From the NCBI GenBank assembly GCA_001769385.1, contig MEPB01000035.1, positions 1 through 39,392 on the forward strand: 39,392 nt of DNA, given 5' to 3'. Position 1 is the first letter of the stretch, and each line of letters begins with the position of its first letter. The position numbers and the translations under genes were made by a program. Shown piece by piece: positions 34,020-39,392 of this stretch. Below the pieces are notes generated by a model. The model worked only from the letters and a program-made list of their open reading frames with translations. It was not told where the DNA came from and searched no databases. The stretch comes from Bacteroidetes bacterium RIFCSPLOWO2_12_FULL_35_15 (lineage in GTDB: Bacteria; Bacteroidota; Bacteroidia; 2-12-FULL-35-15).

Positions 34020-36962
34020 TTATTTGTCCACAATTACTAATTTGTTTATGGCTAAAGTTTTATGGTCCGCTGACAGCCGAATGAAATACAATCCGTTCGG
34101 AAGATTGTCACGCGAGAGAACAACTGTCTGTCCGGAAATATTTTTTATTTGTTTTACTGCCTGCCCGAAAGAGTTGTAAACAGTGAGAGTTGCATTTTTT
34201 AAAAAAAAGTCTGTCTGCAAAGTTGTGTGTGAGGAAAACGGATTTGGATAAGCAGAGAAATTGTCTCCTTTGCTATATTCAGAAATTTTAGTTATGATAA
34301 TATTGTAACAAGCCGATGTATCTGTACATCCGCCTTGAGTGATAGCAGATGTATAATTTCCGCTTACTGTTGCTGAATAAATTTGATTGGTTGCGCCTGG
34401 AATTACAGCAAAATTATTATTACAGTCAAGCCATTGATAACTTGCTCCTATGGCGTTTGCTGTAAGCGAATTAGCGGAAACAGATACGGAGGTGTCCACA
34501 GTGTTTATCGTAAGGTTCAGCGTCATCACGCTGTCGCAGCCCGTAACGTTGAGAATGGTATCGGTAAAAGTTCCCGAAAGGGTATAGGTATTACTTTGCC
34601 ATGTGTAGCTGAAGCAGGCGGTTTGATTCAAGGAGGAACTTGAAACGGATTTTACAGTAAGGGTTGTAATAATTATGCTGTCGCAGCCATAAATCGTTTG
34701 CAGCGTATCGTAATAAGTTCCTGAGGAGGTTTGGTAATTTCCTCCTGCCCAAATGCTGTCACCGTTGCAAATTGTCAATGCAGCCGGAGTGATGAATTGT
34801 GAATTTAAAGCGAGTGTTGTTATTAAAACGCTGTCGGAACCACATACGGTGGAAAGTGTATCGTAATAAGTTCCTGCCGTTGTTTGGTAATTTCCCTGCA
34901 GGAAAATACTATCCCCATTGCAAATTGCTATAGTTGACTGCACAGAGTAGGATTGATTTACGGAGAGAGCAGTTTGAAGCACACTTATGCATCCTGCCGG
35001 GGAAATAATAGTATCGTAATATATTCCTGATGCGGTTTGATATGCACCCTGCAGGAACAGGCTGTCACCACTGCAAATTCCAATCTGCTGATTAGTGGTA
35101 ATCATCTGGTCAATTCCTCCTGTAACTGTTTTAAGAATGGTTCCGTTATCGCCTGCGATATAACCGGTATTAGTATCTGTAAAATAAATTGAGTTTAAAA
35201 TATAATTTGTGCCCACTGCCTGCGCAGTCCAGTTGTTGCCTCCATCTATAGTTTTCAGAATTATGCCTCCTCCGCTGGATGCATAGCCGATATTAGGAGC
35301 GGGAAAACAAATTGAATTAATTGAACCTGATATTCCGCTTGCCTGCGGAACCCAGTTGGCACCCCCATCAACGGTTTTAAGAATTGTTCCAAACCCGCCT
35401 GCCGCATAACCGGTATCTGCAGAGAGGAAAAAAAGAGAATACAGGTATTGCGTGGTGCCGCTTGTCTGTGCAGTCCAGTTGGTGCCGCCATTTACTGTTT
35501 TATAAATTGTGCCGCCTGAGCCCGATGTCCATCCGGTATCTTTCGAAGTAAAAAATACTGACCTTAAAAACGGTGTTCCGGGGGGCTGCTGCGCAATCCA
35601 ATTTGCTCCGCCATCAACGGTTTTTATAATTCTTTCCCCGCTGCTGCTGGTTCCGCCAACTGCATAACCGTTGTTTGCATCGGTGAAATGAATCGAATAT
35701 AATACATTAGTTCCTGAAGGCATTTGCTGTGCAGCCCAGTTTGCTCCGCCATCAATTGTTTTGTAAATGGATGAGCTGCTTGCCGCATATCCTGTATCGG
35801 CTGATGTAAAAAAAACATCCTCTATGGTGCCGGACATTGAAACATTTAATTTCGTCCAGGCAGCACCCCCATTTACAGTTTTAAGAACATTGTTGGATGC
35901 ACCGGCAGCGTAGCCTAAACTGCTGTTTACAAAAAACACAGCGTTCAGGTGAGAAGAACTTCCGCTCGAAATAAAATTCCAGTTTGTGCCGGCATCAATG
36001 GTTTTAAGAATTAAACCCACAGCAAATTCTCCTGCGGCATAGACAGTATCAGTGCCTGTACCAGAAACTGAGTTTAATGTCAAAGTTCCGAGGATTGTTT
36101 GAAGAATCCAGTTTGCACCGCCATCAGAAGTTTTAAGAACTACGGCTCCGTTTAGTGAATTACCGTTGCCAACTGCATAGCCATTACTGGTAGTAGAAAA
36201 ATATACTGAATACAATGAATAAGTTGTGCCGCTTGTCTGTTGAACCCAGTTTGTTCCGGCATTCACGGTTTTAAGAATTGTTCCCCCTGCCCCTGATACA
36301 TAACCGGTATCGGCATCCGGAAAGTAAACAGAATATAAAGTACCTGTTACTCCGCTGGTTTGCGCAGCCCAGTTTGTTCCGCCATTAACGGTTTTAAGAA
36401 TTGTTCCGCCTGCACCCGATACATAGCCCGTATTGGCATCGGTAAAAAAAACGGAGCGTAATGACTGGGTCGTTCCGCTTGTTTGCGTTGTCCAGTTTGT
36501 TCCTCCATTTACTGTTTTACGAATTGTTCCGTTTGCTCCCGCCAAATAACCCGTATTGGCATCGGTAAAAAAAACAGAACGCAGATTCTGAGTTGTCCCG
36601 CTCGTTTGAATTGTCCAGTCAAATCCTCCGTTGGTGGTTTTCAAAATTCTTCCGGCATCGCCTGCTGCATAACCAATGCTGGTATTTATAAAATAAACTG
36701 CATATAAATCATTTGTTGTTCCGCTTGTTTGCACTATCCAGTTTGCTCCTCCATCAAATGTTTTAATAATTGTTCCCCAGTTGCCCGCTGCAAATCCGGT
36801 ATCGGATGCCGGAAAAAAAACAGCATTCAAATGATTTCCCTGAGGCAGCGGATTTTGCCAATTCCAGGGAGGAGCGCATTGTGCGGAAAGGGAAGGGGAA
36901 AGATACAAAGAAGAAAAAAGGAATAGAAAAAAAGAAAACAGAGGAAGAAAATTTTTTTTCAT
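34020..36962 (-). CDS. T9SS type-A secreted double beta-propeller protein (980 aa)
   Basis: Signal peptide (LFSFFLFLFSSLYLSPSLSAQ). Fourteen YCF48/BNR-like repeats of about 42-47 residues cover residues ~40-650, with the pattern SVFFTDANTGYVAG..GTILKTVNGGTNW..QTSGT. Fourteen units would make two seven-bladed propellers. Four to five repeats of ~50 residues follow (ICNGDSIFLQGNYQTTAGTY, then YDTL...GCDS), an Ig-like stretch (ASYQWLDCNNNFAVIPGATN), and the type-A sorting domain (SAYPNPFSSHTTLQTD, TVYNSFGQAVKQ, LPNGLYFIRLS, end KLVIVDK). Known: type-A domains direct T9SS export and cleavage or anchoring. The ligand is unknown. The downstream MerC gene is 186 bases away and probably independent. 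Confidence 0.92.
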   Translation of the reverse strand: MKKNFLPLFSFFLFLFSSLYLSPSLSAQCAPPWNWQNPLPQGNHLNAVFFPASDTGFAAGNWGTIIKTFDGGANWIVQTSGTTNDLYAVYFINTSIGYAAGDAGRILKTTNGGFDWTIQTSGTTQNLRSVFFTDANTGYLAGANGTIRKTVNGGTNWTTQTSGTTQSLRSVFFTDANTGYVSGAGGTILKTVNGGTNWAAQTSGVTGTLYSVYFPDADTGYVSGAGGTILKTVNAGTNWVQQTSGTTYSLYSVYFSTTSNGYAVGNGNSLNGAVVLKTSDGGANWILQTILGTLTLNSVSGTGTDTVYAAGEFAVGLILKTIDAGTNWNFISSGSSSHLNAVFFVNSSLGYAAGASNNVLKTVNGGAAWTKLNVSMSGTIEDVFFTSADTGYAASSSSIYKTIDGGANWAAQQMPSGTNVLYSIHFTDANNGYAVGGTSSSGERIIKTVDGGANWIAQQPPGTPFLRSVFFTSKDTGWTSGSGGTIYKTVNGGTNWTAQTSGTTQYLYSLFFLSADTGYAAGGFGTILKTVDGGANWVPQASGISGSINSICFPAPNIGYASSGGGIILKTIDGGNNWTAQAVGTNYILNSIYFTDTNTGYIAGDNGTILKTVTGGIDQMITTNQQIGICSGDSLFLQGAYQTASGIYYDTIISPAGCISVLQTALSVNQSYSVQSTIAICNGDSIFLQGNYQTTAGTYYDTLSTVCGSDSVLITTLALNSQFITPAALTICNGDSIWAGGNYQTSSGTYYDTLQTIYGCDSIIITTLTVKSVSSSSLNQTACFSYTWQSNTYTLSGTFTDTILNVTGCDSVMTLNLTINTVDTSVSVSANSLTANAIGASYQWLDCNNNFAVIPGATNQIYSATVSGNYTSAITQGGCTDTSACYNIIITKISEYSKGDNFSAYPNPFSSHTTLQTDFFLKNATLTVYNSFGQAVKQIKNISGQTVVLSRDNLPNGLYFIRLSADHKTLAINKLVIVDK

Positions 36963-37056
36963 TGTATTTTAGTTTTTATTTTTGTCGTTGTCAAACTTGA
37001 AATAGTTTGTCTGCCATGAAACTGCATGACCCGTTTGATTGTTCTAATGGATCACT

Positions 37057-37083
37057 GCTAAAAAAGTCCGGTTTTACTTGCAC
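37057..37083 (+). repeat. Island repeat, copy A
   Basis: The most diverged of three direct copies of a motif of the form GCTAAA..A..TnCGGATTTACTTGCAC. Shared core TTTACTTGCAC is at 37073-37083. The other copies are at 37413-37440 and 38901-38927. Confidence 0.6.
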
Positions 37084-37305
37084 AAAAATGTCTTGACCGA
37101 TAAACTTTATTAAATGTACTGAACTAAGATGGCAAATGCAAAAAAAAATTGCAGTTAAAAAAAACCAAGAGAGGAGGAGATTTTTTAACCTAATTTTCTC
37201 TGCAGAAAGAGAGAATTGCAAGAGCAATATTTTAATGCGAACTCAACTGCTCAAATTTACTATGAAGCAATTTTTTTAGTCGATGTTAATGGCCAAGGCA
37301 TTCTT

Positions 37306-37418
37306 TTACTTTCCTTTCAAAAACTGTTCTGCTGTCATTACAGATATCTCAGCGATTTTATAGTCTTTTAAATTTCTCGTTAAAGAGTTTTAATATTGTT
37401 TTCAGTAATGCAGCTAAA
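37306..37418 (-). pseudogene. C-terminal remnant of a PIN-domain (VapC-like) toxin
   Basis: On the minus strand, codons from 37380 down to the stop at 37308-37306 read TRNLKDYKIAEIS then VMTAEQFLKGK, the typical C-terminus of PIN/VapC ribonucleases (TRN.KDF...). Just upstream, in a second frame, the codons at 37418-37383 end with ENNIKTL. Inserting one base at about 37382 joins both frames into IKTLVTRNLKDYK, the expected family sequence. So a one-base deletion, plus loss of everything further upstream, has destroyed the gene. The break lies next to repeat copy B (37413-37440). No VapB-like antitoxin is seen. Confidence 0.65.
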
Positions 37419-37440
37419 TGAAGTGCGGATTTACTTGCAC
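37413..37440 (+). repeat. Island repeat, copy B (left of the TA pair)
   Basis: Reads GCTAAATGAAGTGC followed by GGATTTACTTGCAC; the core TTTACTTGCAC is at 37430-37440. AAGTGC...GCACTT (37421-37442) can form a small hairpin with the conserved GGATTTACTT as its loop. It stands 209 bases before the antitoxin start and in the same orientation as copy C after the toxin. Confidence 0.7.
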
Positions 37441-37588
37441 TTTTCAGCTAGTGTACTAAAAAAAGGGAGGCTTACAAGGTGGTTTTAGCGTTTTATTGTT
37501 ATTCCTTTGTCGTGTCGTACAGTTCAAGTTTCATCATGTGCCTGCAAATGAGCCATGGAATTGCCAGTTTAATAAATCAGAACAATTA

Positions 37589-37620
37589 TTTGTTTCATTT
37601 TGAAACAATGTCTATCTTTG
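37589..37620 (+). promoter_or_regulatory. Autoregulated-type promoter and operator of the Panacea TA operon
   Basis: -33 TTTG at 37589-37592, 20-base spacer, -7 TATCTTTG at 37613-37620: full Bacteroidota consensus. A perfect palindrome TTGTTTCATTTTGAAACAA (37590-37608) overlaps the -33 element and most of the spacer. This is just where the XRE-type HTH of the antitoxin would bind to repress its own operon. The ATG follows at 37649. Confidence 0.8.
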
Positions 37621-37648
37621 TCCAGTTAAACATAAAACATAAATTGAT

Positions 37649-38452
37649 ATGAACATAAAACTGTCACAAGAGCAAATTGGTCAAAGGATAGCCAAACTTC
37701 GTAAAATGAAGGGGTTGTCTCAGGAAGATTTAGCAAAAAGTGTCAAAATATCCCGACCGTCTTTGGCTCAGATAGAGCTTGGAAACAGAAGTGTTGATGT
37801 TCTTGAATTTCAAAGATTATCAATGGTCTTAGGTTTTTCCTTAGATGATTTTATGTCTAGAGATTTTTCTGTCAGTCAAGATACTGAAGGTAAAGCCGAA
37901 TCAAAAATAAAAAAAGCAGATGAACGTATTTCTGTTCCAACCCTGAAGGTCAGCAAGTTTAAAAATGTATTACTCTATATTTTAGAACGATGTGCAGGTA
38001 AACCAAATGTTGGAGAAACAGTTCTTTACAAACTGCTGTATTTTTCCGACTTCAACTATTACGAATTGTATGAAGAGCATTTAACTGGTGCCAAATATCG
38101 TAAGTTACCTTACGGACCTGTTCCACAAAAATTAGATACTATTATCGGTCAAATGATGGAAAGCGGACAGATAAAAAGAATAAAAACAGAATATTTTGGC
38201 AAAATACAAACTCGTTACATTCCGCTTACGAAAGCAGATTTAAAAGAATTGAGAGCAAGTGAAAAAGAAGTCATTGACAAAGTTATTGAACAACTGTCTG
38301 ACTGGTCGGCTGCCGCAATAAGCAATTATTCTCATAAGGATATGCCTTGGGTAGCTTCCAAAGAAGGGGAAGAAATAAATTATGAATTAGCTTTTTATAG
38401 AGATGCTCCCTTCTCTGTAAGAAATTACGGGGACGAAATCGAGGAACAATGA
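37649..38452 (+). CDS. XRE-HTH / Panacea (DUF4065, SocA-like) antitoxin
   Basis: 267 aa. Residues ~8-70 are an XRE/Cro-CI helix-turn-helix (RIAKLRKMKGLSQEDLAK, ISRPSLAQIELGNRSV). Residues ~105-250 are the Panacea/DUF4065 domain: GKPNVGETVLYKLLYFSDF, GAKYRKLPYGPVP, TKADLKEL and SNYSHKDMPW are its typical landmarks. The Panacea domain is known as an antitoxin domain that neutralises many unrelated toxins, often joined to a DNA-binding domain as here. The toxin gene overlaps the stop by 4 bases (ATGA), so translation is coupled, and a palindromic operator covers the promoter. Cytoplasmic. The N-terminal start at 37649 fits the promoter and the HTH. Confidence 0.9.
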   Translation: MNIKLSQEQIGQRIAKLRKMKGLSQEDLAKSVKISRPSLAQIELGNRSVDVLEFQRLSMVLGFSLDDFMSRDFSVSQDTEGKAESKIKKADERISVPTLKVSKFKNVLLYILERCAGKPNVGETVLYKLLYFSDFNYYELYEEHLTGAKYRKLPYGPVPQKLDTIIGQMMESGQIKRIKTEYFGKIQTRYIPLTKADLKELRASEKEVIDKVIEQLSDWSAAAISNYSHKDMPWVASKEGEEINYELAFYRDAPFSVRNYGDEIEEQ

Positions 38453-38793
38453 TTTTTGATGAACTGATTGAATTTAAAAAGGATTTGAAAAACCTTTTAA
38501 AAAAATACCGAACGCTAAACGATGATTTGGAAGTAGTAAAACAAGTATTAACAGCTGCTCCAAATGAAAGACCACCGTTTAGTTTTCGTATTGATAATTT
38601 AGGTTTGGAAACGTGTGTTATCAAAGTAAAAAAGATTGCTTGTAAAGCATTAAAAGGTCGTGGTGTAAATTCAGGTTTACGATTAATTTATGCCCACTTT
38701 CAAGAAGAAAATAAAATAATCCTTATTGAACTCTACCATAAGAATGATAAAGAGAATGAGGATAAACAAAGAATTTTAATCAATTTCAAATAA
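38449..38793 (+). CDS. RelE/ParE-like toxin partner of the Panacea antitoxin
   Basis: 114 aa, overlapping the antitoxin by 4 bases. The helical N-terminus (FDELIEFKKDLKNLLKKYRTL) is followed by strands in the RelE/ParE order: VIKVKKIACKALKG, SGLRLIYAHFQEENKIILIELYHK, then KENEDKQRI. This order and the (R)LIYA.F.EE..I.LIE.YHK segment resemble RelE-superfamily toxins. RelE relatives cut mRNA in the ribosome; ParE relatives poison gyrase; which applies here cannot be told. Small size, gene order and overlap support a toxin role. It is followed within 10 bases by the DUF2188 remnant. Confidence 0.75.
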   Translation: MIFDELIEFKKDLKNLLKKYRTLNDDLEVVKQVLTAAPNERPPFSFRIDNLGLETCVIKVKKIACKALKGRGVNSGLRLIYAHFQEENKIILIELYHKNDKENEDKQRILINFK

Positions 38794-38801
38794 ACACTAA
38801 A

Positions 38802-38873
38802 ATGTCAAAAGGTAAAAATCAATACGTTGTGCCAACAAAATAAGGTTGGGGTGTGAGAAGTCAAGGAAGCGAC
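38802..38873 (+). pseudogene. Remnant of a DUF2188 gene interrupted by a stop
   Basis: ATG at 38802 reads MSKGKNQYVVPTK, then TAA at 38841-38843, then in the same frame GWGVRSQGSD. DUF2188 proteins begin MSK.NQHVVP...GWAV(R/K)GEGNS, so the two parts are its start, with the stop falling where a loop residue should be. Beyond 38873 the reading frame no longer matches; a shift gives ATITGNERS, perhaps the next strand (normally ATKI.NTQ.EA). The rest is lost. It starts 8 bases after the toxin stop and may once have been a third gene of the operon. Confidence 0.55.
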
Positions 38874-38886
38874 TTGCAACAATTAC

Positions 38887-39059
38887 TGGTAACGAACGAA
38901 GCTAAAAGATTGTGGATTTACTTGCACTCTGCTTTTCCGTTACCACAAATATAAATTAAAAGCACAACTGCTCCCTGCAAATGTTTAGAAATAAATTTAT
39001 ACCGCTGTGACAAACATTTGCAGCTTGCACTTGCTCCGCATTTATAAGAGGTGGTGTTA
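38887..39059. repeat. Long imperfect inverted-repeat site (attC-like?)
   Basis: Two arms of about 45 bases (38942-38986 and 39012-39055) are imperfect reverse complements. Both start or end with the inner perfect 12-mer CTGCAAATGTTT / AAACATTTGCAG, continue through AGCA.../...TGCT and TATAAAT/ATTTATA, and finish at ACCAC/GTGGT. The loop is 25 bases. A second hairpin, TGGTAACG / CGTTACCA (38887-38894 and 38938-38945), overlaps the left arm. The block is bounded by TAAC (38890) and GTTA (39056), as in integron attC sites, but the R boxes do not fit the strict consensus. It lies directly after the TA operon and the DUF2188 remnant. Confidence 0.5.
38901..38927 (+). repeat. Island repeat, copy C (right of the TA pair)
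   Basis: Reads GCTAAAAGATTGT followed by GGATTTACTTGCAC; core at 38917-38927. Direct orientation with copy B, about 1.49 kb away, so B and C flank the antitoxin-toxin pair and the DUF2188 remnant. Confidence 0.7.
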
Positions 39060-39069
39060 GTGGCAGATT

Positions 39070-39336
39070 TTATTTTATATAATTTATAACCCGTGACTTT
39101 AAATAATTTAGTTCCGAAATATCCACTTCTTTTGACAGTTTATATGTAAAGGAATCTAAATTTAACTGAAAAATAAGTGACAAATTCTCAAGTCTGCTTT
39201 TTATTAGGTTGAGCAAATATTTACCAGGAATGTTTGATAAGGCGATTTCTAAAGTTTTGAAATGCGATTTTAATTTTTTAATTTGACTTTTGAGTGTAAA
39301 TTTTCTGTTAATATTTTTTAATGGGTATAATAGCAA
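39070..39336 (-). CDS. Possible partial helical protein at the right edge
   Basis: The frame is open for 88 codons from a TTG at 39336 and for a few more back to a stop at 39364-39366; no ATG is present. The product is Lys/Leu-rich and would be helical (LKSQIKKLKSHFKTLEIAL, KSRLENLSLIFQLNLDSF). I recognise no family. It may be the 3' part of a damaged gene or a chance frame. Listed only because the last ~330 bases of the window hold nothing better. Confidence 0.2.
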   Translation of the reverse strand: MLLYPLKNINRKFTLKSQIKKLKSHFKTLEIALSNIPGKYLLNLIKSRLENLSLIFQLNLDSFTYKLSKEVDISELNYLKSRVINYIK

Positions 39337-39392
39337 AAAATAGTTGGTAAAACAACCTATAATCTAATATAGGTAAAGGATTGAAGGAAGGA

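Larger units (their letters stand above)
36963..37648. other. 686-base intergenic region with repeats and gene remnants
   Basis: Left border of an accessory island. It contains two copies of a ~27-bp repeat (37057-37083 and 37413-37440), a PIN-domain toxin remnant (37306-37418, minus) and the promoter/operator of the Panacea antitoxin (37589-37620). The minus-strand frame at 36991-37227 is not convincing as a gene. Nothing else was recognised. Confidence 0.6.

Noticed and set aside
36991-37227. 78-codon minus-strand ORF after the propeller protein
   Set aside because: No recognisable domain; its sequence includes repeat copy A, so part of it is explained by the repeat.
37555-37660. 34-codon ORF beginning ATGAGCCATGG before the antitoxin
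   Set aside because: It overlaps the consensus promoter and operator and has no protein features.

Overview
The window looks like an AT-rich Bacteroidota chromosome segment. Four very large secreted proteins are of the type-9-secretion (T9SS) kind, three of which carry visible C-terminal sorting domains (two type B, 'gliding-motility-associated'; one type A). Several genes are preceded by the Bacteroidota promoter signature (-33 TTTG, about 20 nt, -7 TAnnTTTG). A TonB-dependent receptor with a carboxypeptidase-regulatory N-domain and periplasmic-TPR/SpoIIE phosphatases fit the same group. I cannot name genus or species. No tRNA, rRNA, CRISPR array or intact transposase was seen.

Layout. (1) 1-16,151, mostly minus strand: a surface-protein block. 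A giant modular adhesin runs off the left edge and carries an exact 882-bp tandem duplication; then come a small secreted protein and two more giant modular proteins (971 and 1720 aa). Malate dehydrogenase (with a clean terminator) and a retropepsin-like protein sit between these two on the plus strand. (2) 16,197-17,499, minus: a small secreted protein and a DCC-family thiol-oxidoreductase-like protein. (3) 17,656-26,447, plus: two tandem paralogous TPR/SpoIIE-type phosphatases with mosaic identity, an M16 metallopeptidase and a TPR protein. (4) 26,448-29,645: a MITE-like palindromic element, then a His/Cys-rich small exported protein and a TonB-dependent receptor that look like a metal-uptake operon. 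(5) 29,646-32,457: a third, cytoplasmic TPR/SpoIIE phosphatase, preceded by a possible 49-codon ORF and convergent with a small SpoIIAA/STAS-like protein. (6) 32,743-36,962, minus: a DUF3788-like protein, a MerC protein fused to a GDCCVxC domain, and a 14-repeat beta-propeller T9SS protein. (7) 36,963-39,392: an accessory island with an XRE-Panacea antitoxin/RelE-like toxin pair, remnants of a PIN-domain toxin and of a DUF2188 gene, three copies of a ~27-bp repeat, and a long imperfect inverted repeat resembling a recombination site.

How the parts may work together (inference). The phosphatases probably turn periplasmic or cytoplasmic TPR-sensed signals into dephosphorylation of partner-switching proteins; the nearby SpoIIAA-like protein is a candidate partner. 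The T9SS adhesins are surface products. The right-hand island looks like a site where toxin-antitoxin cassettes arrive and decay. The items I would check first are the TA island with its repeats, the tandem mosaic phosphatases plus SpoIIAA-like protein, and the His/Cys-rich protein read from an apparently leaderless promoter. I see no single entirely new system that the sequence alone would prove.
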